Positions 10,571 to 22,690 of a stretch of DNA of 64,000 nucleotides are shown here, piece after piece. Positions within the stretch are counted from its first letter, which is position 1; each line of letters begins with the position of its first letter. The stretch is from Acanthornis magna (taxonomy: Eukaryota; Chordata; Aves; Passeriformes; Acanthizidae): contig JAWUZG010000005.1 of the NCBI GenBank assembly GCA_036785705.1, positions 3,595,501 through 3,659,500 on the forward strand, in the 5' to 3' direction. The translations under genes were made by a program, and so were the position numbers. Under the pieces are notes generated by a model. The model was given only the letters and a program-made list of their open reading frames with translations. It did not search any database and had not been told where the DNA came from.

Positions 10571-12110
10571 CTGCATTTCCTCAAAATTCAAGCTCGACAG
10601 AAGAGCCTGCAGGTTCTTACTATCTTCTATTATTATTAGTAGTAGTATTAGTATGGGAGAATTCCCTGTCAGGAAATAGGGTTTTATTATGGGAAGTGTA
10701 CGGGAAGTGTTAGCATGACATGTTCCACCTGCGGTCCTATTTTGGCACCAAGTTTATCTGTTTGGAAATACCAGTGTATTTCCTGTCAGTGCTACTTGAA
10801 AAAGACCTCAGTGCACCTCATCAGTGTCCATAAATCCCTTTTCATAGACCTGATCCTCTCAAATCCCAACTTCTCAAGGTTCCGGTGGATGTGCCTAGGG
10901 AGGATGGGTGCAGGAGGCTGAGTTGCAGTGCCAAGCATGTCAGCTATCCAGAAAGGACCTGGTGCCCCTCAATTCCCATGGGGTATTTGAGGAATTTTAT
11001 GCACCACGTCACTCAGGAATTGTGCCAAAGACTCCAGAAATTCTCCATGGCTTGCATTTTCTTCCTTTTTGTATTAAGGAAGAGCACCACCTCCCGATGT
11101 CTGCCTACTTAATCATTTCTAGGAGGTCCTCAAATGCCGCAGAATGCACAGCATTACCTTTGCTGCTTATTTGTAGCAAGAGCAATACAGCAAAGACAAT
11201 CTAAAAAGTTGTTATATAGAAAAACAAGGTGATTTACTCACCTTGTTATACAGTAAAGATAAAATACTCCATGACAGCTACCAGTCATCAGATGGGTTCC
11301 CAATCCCTTTTGCCCTGAGCCTGTTGGTATGATAATGATCACCATTCCCACAGCCAACTGCCTCAGCTTGGGAAGTACCCGAACCACTTGTGCATTGTTG
11401 TACTTTAAATACTGTGTCTGCCATGTGCAGAGGTTCTCTCTTTGTAAAGGGATCACCAGTATGGACCCCCAAACCTTCTTTAAGTTTCACTAATCCCTTG
11501 TAAAGCCATTGTTAATTGTTGGGATAAGGAACTCTGTAGATACAGTGAGCACAGAAAAAAACGATGAAGAAAGAGTATACATATGTATTACACTGCCAGT
11601 CTATAGGAATACAGGGTTGCATTACATTTAAGAACTGCACAGGTATTTGTAAACTGGTTGACAAATAAAATACTGGGGAGTTGATTGAGCCGTGGCCAGA
11701 GTGGAGCAATTGCCATGCAGGCCTTGGAGTTGCCCTAAATACTTTGGGAGCTCTCAGGCCACCCCTCACAGTTTGACCTCACTCCTGTATTTCAAATACC
11801 AAAGCAAATACCATCACTTAGTTTTCCACAGTGACCCCAGCTCTGCTGTCCTATTATTTTCTAGTTCTTTTAAGCCAAAGTTTGAGAATATTTCCCAGTT
11901 TCTACTTTCTCTGCTTCCCTTTTTAAGGTTACGCTATTTGCTTATGATGCTATTTTTATTTCCCTGCCAGGATTTCATTGCAATCTCCCCTTTGTGGATT
12001 TTTTACTTGTGGCCATTTAAATTCATTTCAGGCTAGAACTTGGCATAAAAGTTCGCAGCTTCTCAGCCAGATTTGAATTACTATATTTAGTCCATACTCA
12101 GCTCTTAGGC
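10571..12110. other. Intergenic, no gene recognised
   Basis: Non-coding AT-rich sequence with a small perfect inverted repeat (listed separately). ORFs of about 70-115 residues have no recognisable content. Confidence 0.55.
11223..11247. repeat. Perfect 10-bp inverted repeat
   Basis: AACAAGGTGA, then a 5-base spacer TTTAC, then TCACCTTGTT. The arms are exact reverse complements. It is a small hairpin-capable palindrome of unknown role and may be chance in 64 kb. Confidence 0.7.
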
Positions 12111-12160
12111 TTTTTTTTTCTTTTTTTTTTTTTTTCTTTTTTTTTTTTTTCTTTTTTTTT
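12111..12160. repeat. Poly-T tract
   Basis: About 50 bases of T broken by three single C. It could be an antisense poly-A tail relic, but no retroposed body is recognised beside it. Confidence 0.9.
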
Positions 12161-12736
12161 AAAACGAGAATGAAGATAGAAATAATTTTGTTGTGGTTCC
12201 AAATGGTGCTATCATTCTGTACTGCTTTCAGATCTTGTCTTCATTCCACTAGCTTTTCAAAAGGACATGCCAGAGCATTTGAGACGTGACTTTAGAAGCA
12301 TGTTGCTTTACAATCCTTTAAAAACGGGTTATTTCAGCATAAAACTTAGTGAAAATTAAGCATTGTGGATGTACAAGGATATTTTTATTGCATTCAGATA
12401 TGGCTTGCTGAACAGTAAAGCCAGTTTTCATGTGGGCTAAAAGAGGGCAAAAGCCTTTGTTATGCCTTGAAAAACAGTTTTTACACGATTGTGTTTGTGT
12501 TAATAATTTTTGGGAATATTCAGGCAGTGCTGTGTTGGCTCTGCAGATATGAAGAAGAGGTAATGATGTGCAGATTTTTATTAAACAAGATTACATGGGA
12601 TAGCTTAAATTTCCTTCATTTATCAATCTAAAAAACAAATGCAGTACTTAATCCAAGATGAATTACATTATGTAAGTCCAGCTGAGTAGTTACTTGAGAA
12701 ATATTTCTACTAAATCAGACTTCTGTTTGCTTCAGC

Positions 12737-12768
<32 letters not shown>

Positions 12769-15700
12769 AGTGCCCAGAAAATGGCAGAGCTACTGGTAGT
12801 ATTAAATAAATGTAATTAAGATAGTGTTTTTTATCACAGCACATGCATAGATGATAGAAGGGTCCTGGGATAGATATCCTGCAGTCTTTCATTAACTGCT
12901 GGTTAGAGAGAGTGTCACCAGTAAGACTGGACAGCACTTTCCAACCTCTTGCTTCCAGCTGTGGGTAGTTATGGAAAATCCCACCAGACCTGCGTGATAG
13001 TATTTCCTCTGACTTTCCAGAACTGCTAATGATTGATTTGATAATTAGCTATGGTATCACACTATGATGTGATGAGCAGGAGCCGAGAGGACCTTGCGGT
13101 GCTGGTGACAAATGTCTCCAGAGCGAGCAGGTCCAAATCCAGCAGATCCATGGCTCAGTCCATCCTGACTGCCCTGCTCGACTGTGCAGGGAGCACGCTG
13201 CTTATTTTTATTGCACAATTTGGGAAAGGCTGGCAGATCTTACAGAGGGGACTAATTGCTGGCCTGAGTGGAGGTGAAAGTAGAAGGATCATAGGAGAAA
13301 GTGTGCGAAGAGCTGCAATAATATGTTCCATACTCAAGTATCTTTATGATGTCTGTGATGTGATGGCTCGTGCTGGAAATGGGCACTGTAAAAGGCTCTT
13401 TGCAGACAAAGTTTGAAAGAATGTCACAGATTTCTAAAACTACCAAACGAAGCTCAAATAAAGGGAATATGCACATTTATCCTCCATTCTTCTCATTTGG
13501 GGGATAGGTATTTATGGTAAAGTAACTAGCTGTTTTCTGTATTAGTTTGCCTTCCCTGATACTGCATTTGAAATGTGTGTGTAAAAAAGCAATGTTGTGT
13601 AGACTGGGAGCATTTTAATCAATGCAATATGACTGTGTATCCCCCGGTCATAAAATGGATGCAATGTGAAAGCAGTGTAATAAGCTGCACTGTTGGTCAA
13701 GGGAGTAGAGAAAAGATCTTACAAACAGCAGTAAAATTCTCGCCTAAAAAGATAATATCAAGATCCTAAAATAAGGTTAAGATTTAATTTGTCTGTCTTA
13801 AGAGTCTGCATTAGAAAAACAGAAAAGACTCTGGTGCTGAGATTCTCTTTTGCAAGCAGCTCTTTCCACTGTAAATATGGGTAAAAGCAATTATGGAAGA
13901 AAATATGAAAAATAAAGTTTTCTTTGAGTGCTTTGCACTGAGTTAACAAATTGCTATTGCACAATAGTAACACTGCATTAATTATGTCACTATTTTTCCT
14001 TCGTGATAGATTATTGTTAGCAATTCATCACTGTAACATATTAATAGTGATATTAGTTTTTAAACAGAACAATCATATTAGTAGCATACTTGTCATATTA
14101 GTGAAAATTAACAAAATGATGAAAAATTGCTACCAAGGCTTTGGGGCTCTAACACTGCAAGGAAATCACTTTTTTCCCAATCCAGCAGTTTTTCAATGAG
14201 CATATATTTTCTTGCAAAGATAAAGAGACTGTTTTACAGTGTTCTCCGTCCAAGCCCCAGGAGCCATTTCAAAATATTTATGCCATCATTTTAATGCCAA
14301 ATGTGTGTATTCTTTTATGATTCTAATATTGTTATGTTCTGCCTTTTAAAAGCCTGAGTGCTGTCATTCACAACCCTTGGCATGAGGTTTGAGGCCATTA
14401 ACTCCCTTTTTGTTGGGGATTGAGAGTCTATACTGTCTGGTGAACTTGTGGAGCACAATCCAATCGCCTTTCTAAAGGATTAAGGAACACTGCCTGCAGA
14501 GGCACTCATCTGTGGACTTGTCCATGTGCCTCCAACTGGTCTCTTGCAGGGTCATTTTTTGGGGGGTTTTCTGTTTGGTTGGAAAGGAGGTAGCTTCAGG
14601 CCTCTGTGAGCATGCTTCTTCTTACTTCTCATCCTGGCCTTTTGCATTTCCAGTGTCTTTATCTCTGGCACAGGATCTCTTGCTAATATACAAACATGTT
14701 GTATGGATTTCCCTCTAAGAGTAACAACTCAAATTAGAGAATGGGGTTATAGGGTGGATTTCCTACTCCTTCCCTCTTGAACAACTGGTGCCTCAGAATA
14801 AAAAAAAGATAAAACTTTGACCAGACCCTGAGAATCCTATTTGGAACTGGAGTCACTGGTCTTGCCTACTGCTTTATGAAACTAAGAGGCAAATCTTCAA
14901 CCTCTTGTGTGTTTAGAAGCCAGCAAAACATAACATTTTCCACACTTAGGCATCTACTTTGGGTTGGCTGTTTTATAATTTACAAAGCAGTTTCTTTGGC
15001 TTAAATCTGCTAATTTAATGGAAGACTTGAATAGAATTCATTTGATCAACAACAGAATGTCACACTGGGAAGATAAGTATTTATGGCCAAGCAATAGGCC
15101 ACAACAGGTCAACTTTTATTCATTTATCACTTGAGCCCAGTCAGTCAAATGCAGACTAAATTACACATTTCTTGAGTTTTCAGAATGACCAAAAAGATGC
15201 CTTTATATTCAAGGCTCGTCTCTGTGCAAGATTCCTTTCGTTGACCATGTGATTAATCAGTGAAAGTATTTTGGAGATTTAGAAGCACAATCAGAACCAG
15301 AATTCCCAATATCTATCTACCAATCCTTGGTCTGTTTTTTTGCTGAAGTATCTGTAGAAAAAATCCTTAGTGCCACAAGCCAGAACCATCCTAGGGGAAT
15401 CAGACCACTGAATGAGCCTGCACCAGCCACAGATGTGACCCACACATACAACAGGGTTAATAACAATGTCCTCATTGCAAAGATTAATTAATGCTTATAA
15501 ACACCTTTTATTCTCAAAACTGCTCTTGGATTAGCCAGGCCACAGCATCTGTGTGAGCAAAAGTATGTGCAGCTGTGACACCTGGGCAGTGCTTGGCTGA
15601 AAAAAGTGCCTCAGGAAACATTCATACTGACGTTGGGACCAGCTTTGCAGTGACCCCCTGGTCCTTATCCACTGACCATCTGCCCTGAAAGTCTCTCAGC

Positions 15701-16845
15701 TTTTCCCATGGCAGCAAGTCTGTGTAGGGTTGGAAGTGCTGCTGAGCTCGGAGCTCTCAGCTGGGGCTGGCCCCTGTCCCCACCTTTGCCACTTTTGCTA
15801 CTCCTGTGTGTAGAACTCACGTAGGCACAGCACGGCTCACACAGGGGCTGCAGTGTCAGCCCCAGGACCCCTGGCTCTGCAGTTCCCTTCGTTGGAAACT
15901 CTGCTTTTCACTGTGTTTTTCCTAGCAGCAGATAAACCATGGGGAAAGGCGAGTGGCTTAGATGACCTTCCCTTGGTCTGTGAGTAGCAACAGAGAAGTA
16001 AAGTTGGTATTTTACTGTCCCTCTTCTGAAATGTAGTTTTCCAAATATTTCTAAGCTCTCAAGGTGTTGTGCAAAAGATGGCTGCAAGCAGCTGTACACT
16101 TCAAACTGAAAATCTCCCCAGCAATGTTTATAAAGTTGTGCGTGTTTTGTGGCACTGATTTTAATACAAAACATTAGATTGACATCCAATCTACACGTAA
16201 CATGCATTTGACTGACATGGGCATTTTTTATACATTGATGTGACATATGCCAAGCATAACAACAGCTCTGACTGACAACACAGCAAAAAAGGACTTGTGT
16301 TACGCGTGCTCGAGTCAGAATGTTTCCATCCTTCCCTATTTAGTGGTAGTAATTGTGCTACTCATAAGAGAAGATATTTTTGGAGTAATACAGCACTGGA
16401 AATTGGCCCAAGTGGCACGTAAGTCCATGGCAGAAAGAGCAAGAGGTCTTTTTAGTCTCTAAGCATTTAGAAAAGATAACATAACTAGGGCTCCAGTGAA
16501 TTGGAGTTGTCAAAATTCACACCTAAGAGAAAGGGGGTGTTGGGCCTGTTGCCAGGAAACAGCATCTGGTATCACATTTCTAACAGGATGCATGCATATG
16601 AATGCAAGTGGGAGCTGCAGCATGATAAATCTATCCCAGAAATTGCACCTCCTCATGTCTGCGTTGTGGCACCCGCCCATACAGACTTCCTTGCCCTCAT
16701 TCCCTAACAATACTTCACTCAACAGCCAGAGATGTGCAGGCAGGTCATCTGCAGGGCCCCTAACAGGTTCACCTTCTGTGTGGCTAGTGCCACAGACTGT
16801 GTGCTGGGCCTGAAAGCAAGCCTGGCTACTCTTTGTGTGGGTATT
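12161..16845. other. Intergenic, no gene recognised
   Basis: Long non-coding stretch with a TTA microsatellite. A 121-residue + frame at 13051-13416 is the most protein-like ORF here but matches no family I know. The block 15540-15900 is richer in G+C than its surroundings. Confidence 0.5.
12738..12767. repeat. (TTA)n microsatellite
   Basis: Ten TTA units in a row. On the minus strand they read as a run of Asn codons in a spurious ORF. Confidence 0.95.
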
Positions 16846-16882
16846 GTATGATACGATATGATATGATATGATATGATATGAT
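16846..16882. repeat. (ATATG)n pentanucleotide microsatellite
   Basis: About seven units of a TGATA/ATATG pentanucleotide, the first with one change. It explains the repeating HIISY peptide on the minus strand. Confidence 0.95.
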
Positions 16883-19800
16883 AAGAATTATCTTCTTGCA
16901 CAATATCTAACTTGCTCCCTGGCTCAGTTCTGAGGCCACACTTGGAAATGGTTAGTGTGGACAGGACTGCATTAAGCTTGCCTCCCACCACTCTCCAGTC
17001 CTCCAGCACTATCCCACCTTTCATATTTTCTGTGCCCTGATGCCACTCTCCATGATACAGCAACAAACCCTCACCGTGTTTCAGTTCCTGAGGGCACAGA
17101 CACAATCACACAAGAATAATTCTGCTGTGTGGACACAGGGACATGACACAGAGCTCAGAGGAGATCCAAGGTCATGGCCAGCTAATCCACCCTGCCCGGA
17201 GGGCAAAAGATGTATCTGGTCCTTGCTTTATCCCAGGAGGAGAGATACAGAGCTAGGAGATGGAAGACAACAGAAGAGAGTGATACTGGAAGTATTACCT
17301 CTGATCAGGGCACTGAAATAGGTTGGTAGTGGCGGTTACAAATATTCACTCTAACTTTTCCAACACTGCAGAGTTTCTTTGGAGGACAGAAATCTCTGGA
17401 ATATATTGGGGTAGAGCCAGGCAAAATCTTGACTGGAAATTCCAGTCCCTGGGCAGACTCTCCATGCCCAGTGATGGTCTGAGCAAACGATCAAGGAGTG
17501 TGGGAACATCTGGTGTCCCGACAAAGTTCCTAGGACAGTTTTATGATGTGATACTGGAATTTTAATAATCAATATTGAATGGACAGTATATTACTGAGTT
17601 TTCATAAGTTTACAGATTCACAAGTATTTTGTAGTTCACCAAATTATGAAACACGCTTACTTAAGAAGTAAAACCTGAATAAATAACAGGATCTTATTCT
17701 TGGAACCCATTCTATATCACCTTAGCACAGCTTTCACAGAGCTTTTTTTTTAAACAGCATTTCTGTGCACTCTCAGGATGCGCCATAATGCAAGAAATGA
17801 AGACCTGTTCTTTATTGTCTTTTTTTTTTCCATTAATTCCCAGCAGTATTTGTCTTCATTCTAAGTTTAAGTGATTTTCCCAACCACATCGTACTTCTTA
17901 GATATGTGAATTTGTTAAAATTTAAACTACCTGACAGCATTAAAATTAAGGCAGAAAAGGAGATTTAGGAACTCTCAATGTAAAAGCCCTTTCCTGAAGA
18001 AAGTAAAAATTTCTTATCTAAAAGACAGTGTCCCCCTTGCTCCCCAGTTAGGAGAATGTCTGTTGAATGGTAAAATCTGGTCACATGGAGTTTTAATTGC
18101 CCAGGTAGATGTTGGTCCAGGGTAACAGAGAGGAAAAGTTGGATAAGGGAGATACACAAGTTATCATTCTCACAAATTATTTCTCCTCTTGTGTTTAAAA
18201 AGCCTTTCATTTCAGATGGCCTTTGGCACTGTAACTGTTCTGTGGCTAAGTAGGTAATTACTTTTGTAGCATGTCATTCCTGCGTCTTTGTATGACTGTT
18301 ATATTTATTTTTAAGCAAGGCCTTGGCAGACTAATTTGTTTTATTTATGATTTTATTGCTAATTTTCATCACATTAGCCTTGTATATTTGTAATCGCTTA
18401 AACTGTGCTTTGCAATAAAGCACTTGGGTACTGTTGGGCAGGAGGTTTGCAGGCACATTTTCTGAATACACAATTCATCATATATTATGATTATTCACAT
18501 CACATCTGAAATCAGGTCATCTGGGGTTTTGTTGTTTTTTTGTTGGTGTTTGGAGGGGGGTTGTTTAGGTTTGGTTTGGTTTAATGGATTTATTTACATT
18601 GCTGTTAATAGAAAAGTTTTTTTAAATGAAAGGATTTTTGAGTGGAGAATCATCGATTGATGTTAGAATCTGACCGTAGTTGAACAGGACAGTATTGCTT
18701 GGTATTGCTGTTCACTTGGTTTAGGATTCAGTCCCATAAGGACTGATTTATTTTAATGCTATTTTCTGTGTTGTTCAGTAGCTTCTAGGATCAAGTGTCT
18801 TACTAGAAGATTCCTAACACTGATTTGAGAGTGCACTTAATATAAAAACCTGGAAGGAAATTTTAGTGTAGAATTTACCTCTTCAGTGCCATTCATGAAG
18901 CTGTTATCACATGCCAGTTAATTGTAACTGCTAAATATTCTCTTTATTCTGTGTATTTACTCACAAGAAACTTCTGCAGATACAGATATCAAAGATCTTA
19001 TATCCGTTGAAGAAATTTGTTAAGTTTTCAATTGTAAGTATGCAAAATAACAGGTGTATTGCGATTAGAAAAAATGTCCAATGTTCAGTTTTCATAATGC
19101 ATTTAATAAAATATTTGGAAGTAATTAGTAATTGATAGGTTTTTAATATACTGCTTTCTTGGTAATTGTCAGCAATGATCCGTATCACATACTAGGAAGA
19201 AGTAGGACAACTAATTTTTAGTGCACATGAAAATTGCAAATTAGAACAGGGAGCTTATCCAGAAGTTCTGTGTTGTTATGGTGAGTAAATAAATTTCCTT
19301 GTAGGCATGTTAAATGAAAACAACAGTGGAGTGGAGTTCACATCTCTTATTCCACATAGATGTTTTTGTAGCCCCTTGTGATTTTTTAAAATTGTACACT
19401 CAATAATATTAGTTATCAAGAGCCTTTTAATTAATTAGAATAATTGAAATTAATCATGAACATTTTCTTCTTTAAACCAGCTTTGCACGTCTGTTGCTTT
19501 AAATTTTCTGAGGTTGGAGTTCTGGATGAACAAGCTATATTTCCAGATTTTTTTTCCCAGATTTTCCTTCTGTTTTATGTTATTTTGGCTGGTTTTGTCT
19601 GCCAGAGGGTACAGAAGAGCTTTAAATTTCAGAGGGATAAAGATGCTAAGAAGCAAGAATATCCCAAAGTGGGTAAGGCTGTGTGCTACTTCCCACAGTC
19701 CCCCTCAACTGTGATATCAGCACAACTAAAAGTATATAGGCCTGCTAAGATTATATATCAATGTGGTGCTCAAGAAAACGACAGATTAACAAAAACATGA

Positions 19801-20834
19801 CATGGTGACCCCTCAAATCAACATCGTGTTTGAAGAGGTTTTATCTAAAAATGTAAATTAGCTGGAGATGTGTGAAAATGCAACAAAACAGAAAAACCTG
19901 CTGGGGAGGGGGTTGCAAGAGGTCACAAATAAAAGCAAGCTTTACCATTGCAATTACCTTGATTTCTTTTGGAAAAACAGTTCAGGTGCAAAAAGCATTA
20001 GCTCTCCAAAGAAACTTTTTGTACTTTGTCAGTGAAAACTGCCTTTGGGTAACGCTCCACTTGAATTGTCAGTACACGTTTGGAATTGAGAACTTAAGTC
20101 TCTGGTTTACTTGCATAAACTTCTCTTTGCTTTAGATTTGTCCAGTGTTTAACCTAAGCCCACGTCAGTCTTGAAACTCGAATGTGATCTTATTTATGAA
20201 GATGAATTAATACTGAAAAAATGTGCATGTAAAAACAAATTTTTTGAGTCTCTGTTGCACAGGCAAAATACAAGATCTAAAGACCTAGAATCTCCTCCTG
20301 ACGTTCAGGTTGTAGCTGTCTTGATCTACCGCCAGAGAGGGGCCATGTATTAACCAGTGCAAAGTACAGACTGGTAAGGGACAGTCTACAGCTTTGGCTT
20401 TTGCAGTCTGAAATGCAAAATATTATTTAAAGTTTCACACACAGCTCTCAGCAAACTTCTGTCCCTTTGCAGTGCTCATAAGACCCTGCTCGATGGTTAT
20501 GCCTGCACAAAAAATTGCACATCACGTGGAAATTCACTGTGGTTGTCATGTGTGTCCAAATGGGGACTCATTAGGCAATCAGAGTTAATTTAATGTAAGT
20601 AGGGTTTAGCTTTTATGTTTGGAAATTCTAGTTATTCTAACCCTTGTGTCCTATCAGATACTTAATCAAAAGTAGTCACAGACTACACATAGCACACCAG
20701 AAACACTGTCTTGTGGTTGATTCTGTCAAATAAATTCAGTCACTTGGCAGGAAGCATTCAGGGGGGTGGAAAACTTTCTGGATGGTAACGAATTATTTAG
20801 GTTAGTCAGCACTACAGAGCACTGCAGAGATGTT
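16883..20834. other. Intergenic, no gene recognised
   Basis: AT-rich non-coding sequence with T-runs near 17743 and 17821 and a GT/TTTG-rich stretch near 18520-18590. No repeat family was named. 18290-18440 has the unbroken AT-rich look of conserved non-coding DNA, but this cannot be tested here. Confidence 0.5.
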
Positions 20835-21805
20835 CAATGAGACCTAATAAGCTGCACAATGGCAGCCAAATTCAGCATTGACAAATATGAAAATACACAT
20901 ATTGGAAGGAACAGATTGAATTGCTCATGCACATTGCTGAGTTCTAAATTAACTGTAACAACTTGGGAAAAAGACCTGAGGGTCACTGCGGGCAGCTCAA
21001 TTAAACATCTGATCAATGAGCAGTGGAGGTTAAAAAAGCAAACAAAATGTGAGAATGTAGAAAGAATGGGATGGAAAACAATGACAATATTGTAATGGTG
21101 CAATTATACACTTGTTGGCACACTCTCCCCAAATACAATATTCATTTCTGGTTGTGCCATCTTAAAATACGTAGAGGAAATAGATGAAGCCCAAAGTTAG
21201 GCAACAGAAGGGAAGTGAGGCAAGGAGAAACCTCCATATTAAAAGAGAGATGTAAAAGATGAGAAGTATTCAGTTGGAAGAGGAAATTAATAAGTGGGGA
21301 CATGATAGAGAGATATAAAATAATTAATGGTATGGAGAAGGTCAGTTGAATGCTCCTATTTACTCTTCCCCATAATGTAAGAACAAAGTGACATCCATTA
21401 AATTGAAAAGAAACAAATTTAAAACTGATAAAAAGAAATACTTTTTTTACACAATGCATAATTAGCCTGTTGAACTCACTGCAACAAGCTATCATTATGC
21501 CCAAGAGCTTAGTAGGATTCAAAAAGGATTATACACTTATTTGGATAATGAGAGCGCCCAGGGATACCTTAGATAGGATAAAAATGGTTGGGGGTGGAGA
21601 TGTATGAACCCTCATGCTTCAGGGCATAAACCAATCATTAGCTGTCTGGGATTAGGAAGAAACTTCCCCTATGAGCAAATTATTCAATAATTGTCCATTA
21701 TGGGTTTTCTTGCAAATTCCACTGAAGCATCTGGTCCTGGCCACTCACTGTGGAGACAGAGCCCTGGACCGCTGATATGATCCACTGTGGAATTTACATT
21801 TCCCA
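20835..21805 (+). mobile_element. Old amniote CR1-type LINE relic (RT C-terminus and 3' end)
   Basis: The frame at 20859-21095 reads KFSIDKYENTHIGRN and then LTVTTWEKDLRVTAGSSIK, which resembles the C-terminal part of CR1 reverse transcriptase (the -EKDLGV-VDSS- block). Further on, CTGGTTGTGCCATCTTAAAA, GAGAGATATAAAATAATTAA and the 3' phrases AGGAAGAAACTTCCCC, TTCCACTGAAGCATCTGGTCCTGG and the CACTGTGG end match the 3' tail of old turtle/bird CR1. Stops and frame breaks make it dead. It is much older than the short avian CR1 ends elsewhere in the window. Confidence 0.8.
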
Positions 21806-22519
21806 AATTGCCATGTGTGTTTGCCGTGAGGCTGGGAAAGCCATCTCCGCACCAAAAGGGATAGTTCCCTCTGTTCTGTGACCTCCTTGCTGCCTGGCAA
21901 TTACTGTGCAGTTACTTATGTATTTATTTGTGATACAGACAGGCCAGGATCAAGTTCCATCTCTGGGAGAGGACAGCTTTTCCATTTGAAATGCATCACG
22001 CCCGGCTTGCACGGAGCTGTCTGACGCCAACATGTGAGAGCGTTTTATCCTTCAAAGTTCTGGAAAGCCTTTTGTGAGATTCGCTGATAGTCAAAAGAGC
22101 ATGTGATTCTACTGAAGTGTTATTATCTCTATTTTGTTTTTTATTTTGTTCCTTTTGATAGTTCACTTGACAGATTTTTCTCCTTTTTTCACTTGCTCCA
22201 CAAGTGGGAAATACACCCTGAAACAATGTCCTAAGGAAGCAGTATTCCAGTCTTCTATTGCATTAGTCCTGTCACAATCCAGGTTAGATTATCCCAGGAA
22301 GAAATCTAAATTTACCCATCCTGAAAAATCAGTCAGATACTCAAAGTTACATTCTGGGGGTACTTTGCCGGTAGCAAAATCAAGTAAACCTGCCAATTTT
22401 TTCCTACTGGGTAATATATTAAAAATGAGGTGCCATTGAGATACTTTTGCATCTATTATCACTTTATGGTTTGTTCTCTGCCATTTACCCTGTTTTTAAT
22501 TCATCCACTGCATCTTATG
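21806..22519. other. Intergenic, no feature recognised
   Basis: Non-coding sequence after the CR1 relic. Nothing was recognised. Confidence 0.55.
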
Positions 22520-22690
22520 ATCAAGTTTTACTATTACTATCTAGTTTTACTATTTTACTATTACCATCTAGGGGTTTTTACTATCACTTCTTTTTTTTCT
22601 GCTATTACTATCTACTATTTTACTATTACTATATAGTTTTACTATTACTGTTATTTACTGTCAAGTTTTACTGTACCCTTTTACTACATA
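22520..22690 (+). repeat. Degenerate TTACTA/TTTTACTATTACTATC repeat
   Basis: Repeated TTTTACTATTACTATC phrases, pyrimidine-rich on the + strand, with variable spacing. They produce leucine/tyrosine-rich chance peptides. Confidence 0.85.
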
